Shown: piece by piece, positions 34,162 through 44,152 of the stretch
Position numbering within the stretch: the stretch's first letter is position 1
Layout of the letters: each line of letters starts with the position of its first letter
Source: Clytia hemisphaerica
Taxonomy: Eukaryota; Cnidaria; Hydrozoa; Leptothecata; Clytiidae
Reading direction: 5' to 3'
DNA length: 64,000 nucleotides
Assembly: GCA_902728285.1 (NCBI GenBank)
Contig: CACVBU010000127.1
Span: 124,001-188,000, forward strand
The notes under the pieces: generated by a model
What the model saw: the letters and a program-made list of their open reading frames with translations, nothing else
The model's database searches: none
Told to the model about the DNA's origin: nothing
Made by a program: the position numbers and the translations under genes

Positions 34162-34392
34162 ATAATAGGAGGAAAGTTCATGTAACAAAAGTGGCAAGTG
34201 TGAAAAGAGCTCACACCATACGCGTTTAAAAACAATGGAGAGAAAAAGAAAGAAAAAGTATCAGACGATCATGTTTATTTAACGCATCAATAGCTCTATT
34301 TATTTAATTTGACCCCACCATGAATATTTTAGTGATTTCCACATTCCATAGAGTTTCCGCATAGCGATATTAACAGGAGGATAACCTGATAA

Positions 34393-34671
34393 CAGATTGT
34401 GTATTTTCTGGCCCAGTACGCTGAAGCTCTAAAGACGTGGGCGAAAATATACAATCTGAAGAATATGGTCGCGCGCCTTTACGCGGACCGCGTAGAATTT
34501 TATTTAAGAGGAACAGGTCCGAGTGCAATGTCGACAGGGAAGGGTGTCATGGCCGACAACTTTTGGGTCGGGAGATATGTCAAGTTCTCTCAAAGCAAAT
34601 TCAGAACTTTTTTTGAAAAGAAGCATGCAAAACATTATTGTATTCCACAAACAAGGTTCTTTAATGGATGA
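34393..34671 (+). CDS. Open block resembling an NTF2/SnoaL-like domain fragment
   Basis: Opens after ATAACAG with IVYFLAQYAEALKTW, then MVARLYADRVEFYLRG and STGKGVMADNFW, and stops at 34671. The pattern of a Trp-containing helix followed by LYADRV and a GKxxM segment recalls NTF2-like (SnoaL / DUF4440) folds, where the helix and LYADDV strand form the cone. The similarity is by eye and weak. It starts just beyond element I. No partner exon or start codon was recognised. It could be a host exon or a captured fragment. Confidence 0.3.
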   Translation, partial: QIVYFLAQYAEALKTWAKIYNLKNMVARLYADRVEFYLRGTGPSAMSTGKGVMADNFWVGRYVKFSQSKFRTFFEKKHAKHYCIPQTRFFNG

Positions 34672-34958
34672 ACATGCTCAAAAAAGAATCTTTTTTTGCT
34701 TTAAACTGATCACACAAGAGAAAACAAAGTATAATAACATCATATACACAAATATCACTTAAAAAGAGAGAAAAATCATAAACAAACATCTTTATATTAT
34801 CAGTAGAAGAAAACTGAAGCTATAGAAAATGAATAAAAACCATTACTGAATACTTTTATGAAGTTTATAAAGTATAAAGACCAAAAAACTTGAGTTTTAA
34901 AACAATAACAAACATTCATTTTCACCTTCCGCCTCCAATTTGAAACGGATGCTCTTAG

Positions 34959-35497
34959 ATCGGATGGCCAAAAGTCACCTTCATTTTTTTTTTTATTTTT
35001 TTATCCACGGATCGCTGATAGTCACCTTTCCGGGTGTTTTGTTGTTTGGAATTACTTAGGTCAGGATTGCTAGTAACGGCTTGTCACTGTGCCGGGTGCA
35101 TACTCGGCGCCTTGGGCCCCGCAGGGTTGCTAGTAACGGCTCGAATTTCAGTCAGGTTTAAAAAAGGGGTACTTTTACCCATATTATAATAATATTACCC
35201 CCGTCTTTGCCAGTTCGGTATAATATGTTATGAATTGCTTTTTTTGCTGTGCGGCGATGGCTCAACGGACATGAATCTGAATAACTTAATAACGAATCTG
35301 AAGATCTTTCTTTGGTGGTGGTTCGAATCCCACTCGGTGCGAACATTAGACTGGTCAAAATTGATGGACAAATGATTGACAGGTATGAAAACTCAGTCAG
35401 AAATGAGAAACTAAGTCTCAGAAACTCAGACAGTCAGAAAAGAGAAAAATAGGATAAGAGATAGGAAAGAAAAGAAGGTGACTTTTGGCCATGCGAT
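34959..35497. mobile_element. Element J, 0.54 kb TIR element
   Basis: Ends ATCGGATGGCCAAAAGTCAC and the complement of ATCGCATGGCCAAAAGTCAC, 21 of 23 positions matching. Inside are a direct repeat GTTGCTAGTAACGGCT (near 35069 and 35125) and a tRNA-like segment. No target duplication seen. Confidence 0.65.
35251..35342 (+). other. tRNA-like segment with Pol III A and B boxes
   Basis: TGGCTCAACGG (A-box type) at 35258-35268 and GGTTCGAATCCC (B-box type) at 35320-35331, spaced as in a tRNA with a long variable arm. The acceptor stem does not pair and the T loop is one base too long, so it is not a working tRNA. It looks like a tRNA-derived (SINE-like) head inside element J. Confidence 0.45.
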
Positions 35498-35734
35498 ATA
35501 ACATTTTCCATTTGAAACCTTCTCACTGGCAAAGCATTGTGGGACATAATTTTAATTCCTATCTATAAAACGCACTTTTCATGGAGCGCCATTTTAATTT
35601 TTAAGTTTTCGGCACAAGACAAAAAGTTGACTCAAAATTTCTGTAGAGATAGGGCCATTTTCCTCAGATGTTAGTTTTTAGCGATCTTTTAGAGCTTCAG
35701 CGTGTCGCGTTAAGAAAACTCCACAGCTGTTATC

Positions 35735-36055
35735 AGGTTATTGTAGGATGGCACCAACATTTGCCAAAAAAATTGGAGGGAGTGGGAATGATGGGTGATG
35801 AGTGGGATCAAAATTTTGGTCAATTTAGTCATATACAAATGACTACAGGCTGTTTTAAAGTAAAAGTATGTACCAGCAAAACACAAATATGCATCATGTT
35901 AAATAAAATGCTAGTTATTGCTATATTGTGGAATTGTTTGCTCGTGTTTGGTGATGCATTTAGAGCGAGTTCTTCTAAACAATTTTTTGCTGCAAAAAAG
36001 GGGGAATTGGTATAATGGGGGGATACATAATTCAATGCAAACTATGCTTAGCTTT
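35735..36055. repeat. Dispersed repeat K, copy 2
   Basis: Uninterrupted counterpart of the split copy at 8250-9130: TTTGCCAAAAAAATTGGAGG, CAAAATTTTGGTCAATTTA, GATGCATTTAGAGCGAGTTC. Ends just before the P-element transposase exon. Confidence 0.45.
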
Positions 36056-36895
36056 ACAAAGCTCAAAAAATTGACCTATCAAATTTTATTTGAAAATGTT
36101 CATTGTAAGCCTTTGTTTATTTTCAGCTACTTACAGGCATCTCAAAGCTGGAGCATTTCTCAACCTACCCAGTGAAACAACGCTGAATGCCTACAGCCAG
36201 TTTTGCTGCACGAATACCGGTTTTGATGTTAAAAAGATAGAGCAACTCCTGAAAGAAATTAAGATAGACGATTGCAAGGATTATGAAAAGAATGTTGCTC
36301 TGGCATTTGATGAAATGCATATCAAATCGGGACTAGTGTATGACAAGGGATCAGGGAAGTTGATTGGGTTTACAGACCTTGGTGACATCAACACTGAAAT
36401 CGAAAAAGTTGAGCAGCAGTTTGCTGGCAGCCAAGAGCGTCCATTATCCACACAAATATTGTGCTTTATGATGAGAGGTATATACACCCACCTCAATTAT
36501 CCGATTGGCTTCTTTGGTACCAACGGTTGTCGAAGTGATCAGATCTATAATTGTGCCTGGGAAGCAGTCAGAGTGCTTGAAGCAGTTGGTTTCAATGTTA
36601 GGGCATTCATTAGTGATGGGGCATCAAGTAATCGAATATTTTATGCTATCCACCAATTGCCTGATTCTAGTGATCAAGATGCTGAGAGCAACATCCACAA
36701 GGATGGTAACCTTTATTGGTGCTGGAATGGGTTCAATGTTGCTAATAAAATATATTTCTTTTGTGATGTCCCTCATTTGATCAAAACAGCTAGAAACAAC
36801 TTGGAGAACTCGCATGTACATCTATGTTCACGAAGTAACAGTAAGTAGCACTCATTACTTTTTATAAAATGTTCACTAAAGTCTATTCACGATAA

Positions 36896-38905
36896 GTGTG
36901 CACTCTTTTTTCATTTACCTATAACTTTTGAAGGAATTCTTCAATCTTTATAAATTTAGTATCATTGGAAAGATATTAGTGAGTGGAACAATTTGAAATA
37001 AAAAAAACTTTAAAAAGATTATAAAAATGAAGATGAAAATGAAGAAGAAACAAGCTATATGCTGAATGGACCTACCTGACGATGAAAGTTAGATAGCAAT
37101 GCGAAAAGAAAAATGAAAAAAAATCAGTCAGAAAATATAGCACTTAGCGAAAATACACAACACAATAAATTCATCATTGATTTTTGATGGGGGGAGAGGG
37201 AAGGGTTGTAGGGAAAAAATAAATAGGAAGTTATGGTCGCAAAATTCAGTTTTATTGACAATTGAATCATGCTTGATGGTGAGCATTGTTATCAATAATG
37301 TTTTTGTGTGAAAAATATAGAAATATAAAGAAAAAATCCAATGAAGATCTGCAAAAATAAAGAAATTCAAGAAATACTGTCTTTCCGGCGAAAAAAGGTT
37401 GTTCCGGCGACTTTTAAAATAGTTCCGGCTTCAAAAATCAATTTTATTGAAAATTGAAACATGCTTGATGGTGGGCATTGCTATTAATAATGTTTTTGAA
37501 TGAAAAAACAACCAATTATAAGGAAAAAGTCCAATGAAAATCTAGAAAAACGGCGATTTCCGGCATATTTCAGGCATTTTCCACCGGAAAAAAAATTTTC
37601 TCAAAAATCGGACTCGGCCATGTTTAAGGCATTGTTAATACGCATCTTTGAGCAAAAAATCAGAAAAAACTAATGATAAAATCTCGAGAAAGTGCCAAAA
37701 AAACAGTTTTTCCGGCATATTTCCGGCATTTTCGGCCGGAAAAAGATGTTTTTCGAAAATCGGGCTCCGTCACAATTTAGGTATTGACATTTTGCATCAG
37801 TGTGCAAAATTTCATGAAAAAATATAAAGTACAGCTCAAGAAATTCAAAAAATACCGTTTTTCCGGCGAAAATCGGCTGTTCCGGCAATTTTTAGAAAGT
37901 TCCGGCTTCAAAAATCTATTTTATTGAAAATTGAAACATGCTTGATGGTGGGCATTGCTATTAATAATGTTTTTGAATGAAAAAAACAACCAATTATATG
38001 GAAAAAGTCCAATGAAAATCCAGAAAAACGGCGATTTCCGGCATATTTCCGGCATTTCCGGCCGGAAAAAAATTTTTTCTCAAAAATCGGACTCGGCCAA
38101 GTTTTGGGCATTGCTAATACGCATCTTTGTGCAAAAAATCAGAAAAAACTAATGATGAAATCTTGAGAAAATGCCAAAAAACCGGTTTTTCCGGCATATT
38201 TCCGGCATTTTCGGCCGGAAATGATTTTTTTTCGAAAATCGGGCTCCGTCACATTTTGGCCATTGCCATTTGGCATCTTTGTGCAAAAAATCAGAAAAAA
38301 CTAATGAGCCAATCTCGAGAAAAGCTGGTAACAGACGAACGAACGAACGAACGAACGAACGAACAGACAGAGGTTAATTCATAGGACCTCCACCGGGGCA
38401 CCCGGAGGTAGGTCCAAAAAATGAAGATCTTGTAGAAAAGTGCTATAACTATCATTTTCACTGAGGTGAATCCCTAATCATCGAACGTCATCACTGTGAC
38501 AAAAATTCTCAAAAATAATCATTCAGTCAAAAGATATCAAGCAAAGTTATAAGCTGATTGAAGTCTAAAAACGCTGTTTTCTGCAGTTTTTTGCTGTTTT
38601 TTGGGGTCAATCACTTATGAACTTTTTATCATAACTTTATGTTGAATAAATATTTTAATAAAATTTCTTTACAGTGATTATCTCCTAAGATCAAAAAATC
38701 TATCCAGTGAAAATGAAAGTTATAGCACTTTTCTACAAGATCTTCATTTTTTTCTTCTTCATTTTCATCTTCGTTTTTAGAATTCTTTTAAAGATTTTTT
38801 TATTTCAAATTGTTCCACTCATTAATATCTTTCCAATGATACCAAATTTATAAAGATTGAAGAATTTCTTTAAAAGTTATAGGTAAAAGAAAAAAGAGTG
38901 CACAC
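36896..38905. mobile_element. Element H, foldback-type, ~165-bp TIRs
   Basis: Left GTGTGCACTCTTTTTTCATT to about 37056, matched inverted by 38740-38905. A further inverted pair, GAAGATCTTGTAGAAAAGTG at about 38423 and its complement ending near 38750, surrounds the centre. Without the nested G1 it would be about 660 bp. Lies in intron 1 of the P-type transposase. Confidence 0.75.
37067..38416. mobile_element. Element G, copy 1 (inside H)
   Basis: Ends TGGACCTACC and GGTAGGTCCA. The right part reads GGTTAATTCATAGGACCTCC. The interior is built from about 475-bp direct duplications (CATGCTTGATGGTGGGCATT near 37459 and 37936; TTTCCGGCATATTTCCGGC blocks), then ACGA repeats at 38335-38365. Non-coding. 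Copy 2 at 42984 has the same ends and layout. Confidence 0.7.
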
Positions 38906-39771
38906 CATCTTTAGTCGAATTTTGTAGCATCATCCATAGTTTGGAAACATTTCAAACAAAGTCAAATTTTCGTTGCTTTTGATTGTTAAGGGGTTTTTTG
39001 AATTTTAATAGGTTTACCCTATACGCAATGGGGAAATTTTGTGCTCATATATAGATAACTGTTATTTAGCTTGATGGTTACGAATTGAGCTGGCAGCATA
39101 TTATCGCAGTCTATGAGCAAGATCTCATCCCAGATTACTAAAGACGAAGATGGTGTGGCTATGAGGAAGTTGCACAAGCTAAGCAATGAACATATTCATT
39201 TGTCACAAAGATTAAGAATGAGAGTGAACCTTGCAGCCCAGGTAAGTCATAAATTTAAAATTTTGGGAGGATATACTTATTAGCGTTGATCGATTCAGAG
39301 TCTTCTCATTTTTAGTGGAATCTTAAAGTATCTTGAAGTATTATTTATAAACTCAAGCCTTACTTCATTCAGATATTATTGACTTTGTTTGTGATAAACT
39401 TTCATCCGAAACAGGATCTTTTTATATGGGAATTAAATCTCTTGTGTATAATACTAAGTTAAAAAGTTGTACAGGTTTTGAGCAACAGCGTTGCACTAGC
39501 ACTTGATAAACAGAATCTTCAGTCCACAACCTCGACTCAGAAATACATTCGAAAAATGGATCGATTCTTTGATTGTTTAAACGGTTGGTCACTCTTCATT
39601 GGACAGAGAACAAACAAAGACGATTTAAAACCTTATTTTGAAGTTACAGACAAAAGATTTAAGGTTTACAATGGCTATTAATTGTATTTTTATATGATAT
39701 TCCTGATATTCCTGATTGCTTATTTTCTTAGCTATCATAAAAATGTCATCATTTTTTTATTTAGGCTATTA

Positions 39772-40000
39772 CTTAAGGAATTAAATTTTGTGGTTTTTGC
39801 GGATTTATGCCCAAACCGCAAAATTAAGTTCCCGCAAAATTTTTCAAATGCGAAAAACAAAGGCCGAATAATTCACAGTACAGCTCTAATTTTCTTTCAA
39901 GTGAGAAATCCGCAAAATTAAGTTCCCGCAAATATTTAATATTAAATTTTGAACTGCAAACCGCAAAAATTAGTTCCCGCAAAAAATAGTTCCCTTAAGG
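39772..40000. mobile_element. Short repeat-filled element, family Y
   Basis: CTTAAGGAATTAAATTTTGTGG at the left and TAGTTCCCTTAAGG at the right, partly inverted. The interior repeats CCGCAAAATTAAGTTCCCG. CTTAA or TTAA flanks it. Lies in an intron of the P-type transposase. Confidence 0.5.
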
Positions 40001-40436
40001 TAAGTTTCTCTGTATTTTAGTTTCTCGAAGATGAGTTTTGGATTTCTTTTCGGATTGGGAAAAACAACTCGAAAACCTGAAAGGTGTTCCTGAAGAGGTC
40101 AAACCAAAACTGATGATCAGCAGCCAAACAACCAATGGAATAAGAACAACAGGTAAGAAACGTTGGATAAGATTGACTTTGATATCTTGTATGTAGGTAA
40201 AAACATTTCCTGATATTGTGATGTTATTTTTACTTTGTGAGTATCATAGTGAGTATCAACCAATCATCTTTCGTATTTTAGATAGTCTATTCCATTGTCC
40301 GTTCGCCTATAACGATTCAAAATTGCATCTTTAGTTTTTCGAAATGATAAGAATTCAGCTTGAAAATGCGCAAATTTTACAAAAGGTATTCACAGTTTAA
40401 CTTTGTCATAGACAGAACCCATCCCAGGACACATCC

Positions 40437-40765
40437 CCCCGGGGGGGGCAGTGGGTTTACCAACTGAAGGTATGTGCGGCGAAAAAATTGGCTTTTAGAA
40501 TCGCACCCTTACAGTGCAGAAAAAAATCGGTGAAATTCATACCCTTACAGTGCATTTTTTCAAATTTTAAACTCTTTTAGCGCAAAAAAAATCAACATTT
40601 TCGAGCAAAAATTTGCAATTTTTCCCAGATTTGCTGGCATTTCCAGCGTTACAGTGCATTTATCAAAAGTCCTCCCTTACAGTGCATTTCTGATATTTTG
40701 AAAAACATACCCTTAACCGCCGCACATACCCGTCGGTCAATTTGCCTGACTGCCCCCCCCCCGGG
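40437..40765. mobile_element. Short repeat-filled TIR element, family A copy 4
   Basis: Ends CCCCGGGGGGGGCAGTGGG and (reverse) CCCGGGGGGGGGGCAGTCAG, continuing GGTATGTGCGGCG. Flanked by ACACATCC / ACCCATCC (7 of 8). The interior repeats CCCTTACAGTGCATTT. It shares its ends with copies 1-3 but has its own core motif. Confidence 0.75.
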
Positions 40766-41493
40766 ACCCATCCCCACTACAAAATCTCAGGCAAAATCTC
40801 GTCCCAGTGAGTTTAAATCAGCTCTAAAACTTTTGGGCCATTTACCGGGTATTTTTAAGGTCGAATTGTTTAAAAGGTATGATGTTACTATGGGTCGAAG
40901 TGTATGAGGGACAATTTCCAGCAATTTGTACAGAAAAAATGATGATTGTAAGCGAAGCGAGCAAGAAAGACTTTGAACTTTAGGATAGACCAAGACTTCA
41001 GTGACTTCAGTCAAAACAAGATAACTATACTGTCAAAATCATGGTTTTCAAGAATTCTTTTTTACATTTTATTCAATTTTCAAGGTTTTCAAGGTTGCTT
41101 GGTCTAATTTCAAGGTTCTCAAGGTCCCGTAGACACCCTGGTTCGGTCATTATGAAATCCTCCAAATCGATAGGAAACAGCACCAGAAGGATGAAAAAGT
41201 GCTTCCCTTCCCAAAGATTTTTTTATACCCAATGCGTTTTATACGCATGCGTCCTACAAAAAGATTATTTAGCCAGGTACTTTTTTAAGTCACGAACATA
41301 GAATCCAAACAAGAAAAGATCCCTACCCTCCCGCAAAAAACCGCTAGATGATACCACTAGGAGGAAGGCATCTTAAAATAATATACAAGAGCAAAAACAT
41401 ATAGTGTAACAATAAAAAGTAAAAGAGCATTTCAAGTAGTTTAAAATAAGGAACCCCTAAAACGTCTTGTTTAAATTTCACAGTAATACTCAC
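40766..41493. other. No gene seen
   Basis: No coding signal; GTAAGCGAAGCGAGC near 40950 resembles the short repeat at 3725. Confidence 0.4.
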
Positions 41494-41651
41494 TCAGTAT
41501 GTCATGATAAAGTGTTTAAAAGGTTTCAATGGAAGCAGGGATATGTCAAGTTGAAGGATGCTGTTAAACATTACCAGTCTGTCATTGGAGTAATCAGAGC
41601 AGTGTATCAGGAAATGCTCAGTTGTTTCTATGGAGTTATTTCTAAAGTTGC
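41494..41651 (-). pseudogene. Old LINE, piece 1: C-terminal end
   Basis: Encodes CNFRNNSIETTEHFLIHCSD and then LPLKPFKH before a stop: the Cys/His motif and last residues of an RT protein. Joined to 46436-46645 it reads DPF/CNF without a gap, which defines the insertion site of the CR1/L2-like LINE with AAAAG duplicated. Confidence 0.8.
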
Positions 41652-41671
41652 AAAAGATAGAGATTGATTGA

Positions 41672-42154
41672 TTGATTGAGATGGAGAAGAGGAGAAGAGC
41701 CACGAACATCATCGTTCACGGAATAAAAGAAGAAGAACAGGTATGCGATAATAGTGACAAAAATAATCATACTAGGGACTGCGAATGGGCTGATCAATTA
41801 ATTAAGGATTTGCATGTTTCTTCTAAGATCAAAAAAATATTTAGAATAGGTAAGAAACCAAATCGTCCACTGTTAATTTGCCTCGATAGTGAAGATGATA
41901 AACTTAAGATCATGGGAAATCTCCCATCACTTAAAGGTAACGATACTTATAAAGGCATAAGTATCACAGAAGACCTATGTAGGTCCCAACGTGAAAAGTA
42001 TAAAGAGCTATCACAACAGGCGAAAGTCCTAAATGATGACCTAGAAACCGATGAATTTATTTATCGGGTTCGAGGATCGTCAAAAAACGGCTTCGATATA
42101 AAGAAGGTGTACAACAAAACACAAAAACGATACAACAACCCAATCAATCAATAA
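41672..42154 (+). CDS. LINE ORF1 protein
   Basis: 160 codons: begins MEKRRRATNIIVHGIKEEE, then IKKIFRIGKKPNRPLLICL and IMGNLPSLKG, SITEDLCRSQREKYKELS and a terminal YRVRGSSKNGFDIKK. This is the RNA-binding ORF1 domain of CR1/L2/jockey-type LINEs, which packages the RNA. An N-terminal coiled coil or zinc part is not present, probably lost by 5' truncation. The ORF2 frame is already open, in the -1 frame, across the end of ORF1. Confidence 0.75.
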   Translation: MIEMEKRRRATNIIVHGIKEEEQVCDNSDKNNHTRDCEWADQLIKDLHVSSKIKKIFRIGKKPNRPLLICLDSEDDKLKIMGNLPSLKGNDTYKGISITEDLCRSQREKYKELSQQAKVLNDDLETDEFIYRVRGSSKNGFDIKKVYNKTQKRYNNPINQ

Positions 42155-42983
42155 AACCGATCGATAACGATAACGACAGCCTGAATGAAAACCCACCTAA
42201 CAAAAACGATTCAAAAAACACAACCACAACAATTAGTGAACTTACTATCATCTACACAAATGCAGACCAAATGACATCTAAGAAGAAAAACGAACTTTTA
42301 AAGCACGTTGGTACTGAACAACCTCATATAATTACGATCACCGAAGTCAACACCAAACGGATCTCTGAGAGAAAAGATCAAGACTACTCAATTGAGAATT
42401 ATTCTACACCATATAAAACTAACATAGGAATACAAAAAAAGAGAGGAATCATCATTCTAGTCCACAAGTCTATTGATCACCTCATCCTACAAATACAAAC
42501 GAAAGTTGAATTTGAAGAGACTTGTCTGTTAGAAATTGCAATGGAGAACAAAGACACCATGTTACTCGGATGTCTTTATAGAAGCCCGACAAAAACTGAA
42601 CCAAATATCTTCGATGAAAATAACAAGAACATGAATAAGCTCATAAAAGATCTCTGCCTAAATCCGAAATACACCCATATATGTCTTATAGGTGACTTTA
42701 ACTATAAGAAAATCGATTGGGTCCATTGGTCCTCACCTTGTGAAGAAGATAGCGACGAGGAGAAATTCCTTGATGCTTTAAGAGACTGTTTTTTATACCA
42801 ACATGTCCTTGAGCCGACACGGCGACGAGGCACCGACAAACCATCAATACTCGATCTCATCCTTACAGGGGAAGAAAATCAAATTTCCGAGATAAAATAC
42901 CTTGCCCCACTTCATCTCAGTGATCACAGTGTCCTCTCCTTTAAATTCTATGGCTATTTCACAATTAACAAGTGATACTTTTA

Positions 42984-44152
42984 TGGACCTACCTGGTTAT
43001 GCATTTAACACATTTATAATTGATATCTACGTGACGTGACCATTAAACAATCATTCAGAACACAAATAGTGACGATCTATCAAAATTAGTCGTTTGTTTC
43101 TTATAAAAAAAACGTTTAGAAACCAAAATTTCATGCTCTTGAAATATTCTTTCATATTCAAGACTTTGTGAGCAAAAACAAACATCTATCTCATCAAAAA
43201 ATTGAGTAATTTGGCTAAGAACATTGATGTATGCTTATTAATAGTGATTCTTATAGATAAAGATGCGTTTTTTGAGCTAAAAAATTCTTTTTTAACAAAA
43301 ATCTGCTTGAGCCATCTTTTCCCTACTTTCATGCAAAAAATCAGAAAAAATTAATGATCCAATTTTTCACAAAGTCCAAAAAACCCTTTTTTTAGCAATT
43401 TTTTGGCCCAAATTTGCCCTAAAACATTTTTTTTCGAAAATCGAGCTCCGTTACATTCGAGGGTTTATAGTTATGCATGTTTGTGAACTAAATCATAAAG
43501 AATGAAAGAGCCAATCTCTAGAAAAGCTAATACCTAAGTAATTGATAGTGTGCTTATAAAAAAATATCGAATTTGGCCAGTTCTTTTATAAAAACACACC
43601 AAGCAACTCAAATTTCCTGCCTAAACACACATAATATTCTTCAACAGTAAGCCCTCATGAGCAAAAAAAACATCTTTCTCATAAGAAAATTGAGTAATTT
43701 GACTAAGAACATTGATGTATGCTTATTACAAGTGATTCTTATAGATAAACATGCGTTTTTTGAGCCAACAAAATTTTTTTGCAAAAATCTGCTTCAGCCA
43801 TCTTTTACCTATGATGGTACCCTACTTTCATGCAAAAAATCACAAAAAATTAATGATCCAATTTTTCACTAAGTCCAAAAAACCCCGTTTTTTAGCCGTT
43901 TTTTGGCCTAAATTTGCCCAAAAAAATTTTTTTTAGAAAATCGGGCTCCGTCACATTTTGCCCACCACCATTTTGCACCTTTGTACCAAAAATCAAAAGA
44001 TTCCTATGATTCAATCCCGAGAAAAGTTGGTAACAGACGGACGGACGGACGGACGGACGGACGGACGGACGGACGGACGGACGGACGGACGGACGGACGG
44101 ACGGACGGACGGACGAACACAGGTTAATTTATAGGACCTCCAGGTAGGTCCA
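42984..44152. mobile_element. Element G, copy 2 (inside the LINE)
   Basis: Begins TGGACCTACCTGG, ends CCAGGTAGGTCCA. The interior has two ~485-bp related halves (TAAGAACATTGATGTATGCT near 43219 and 43705) and ends with a long ACGG repeat, then GGTTAATTTATAGGACCTCC. No gene. It separates the endonuclease and RT halves of LINE ORF2. Confidence 0.8.
44034..44115. repeat. (ACGG)n microsatellite, ~20 units
   Basis: Perfect tetranucleotide run inside element G2. The matching place in G1 holds a shorter ACGA run. Confidence 0.95.

Larger units (their letters stand above)
32859..34374. mobile_element. Element I, 1.5 kb, TIR ~36 bp
   Basis: Inverted ends GTTAATATCGCTACGCGG then AAACTCTATGGAATG, matching at 33 of about 36 positions. 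Flanks TGGAGGTG / AGGAGGAT are possibly a degraded 8-bp duplication. The interior contains a 42-bp tandem repeat and two family F insertions. A minus-strand open block at 33249-33171 (begins MDYMYEHFEKFVFL, donor GTAAGT) might be an exon of its lost gene. Confidence 0.65.
36127..40152 (+). pseudogene. P-element-type (THAP9-like) transposase, broken
   Basis: DDE transposase of P elements. Exon 36127-36840 encodes LKAGAFLNLPSETTLNAYSQ, the first acid in ALAFDEMHIKSGLVYDKGSG, IGFTDLGD, CFMMRGIYTHLNYPIGFF, the second Asp in FISDGASSNRIFYAIH and CDVPHLIKTARNNLENSH, ending at GTAAGT. Exon 39070-39241 (ELSWQHIIAVYEQDL then LRMRVNLAAQ) carries a one-base frameshift. Exon 39475-39663 encodes VLSNSVALALDKQNLQ and MDRFFDCLNGW. 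Exon 40021-40152 (DFFSDWEKQLENLKGVPEEV) is also shifted. The last three exons share phase 0 borders. The N-terminal THAP zinc finger and the C-terminal third are missing. Intron 1 is enlarged by element H carrying G; element Y occupies the third intron. Confidence 0.85.

Noticed and set aside
35251..35342. Functional tRNA gene
   Set aside because: A and B boxes are present but the acceptor stem does not pair and the T loop is too long; called tRNA-like only.
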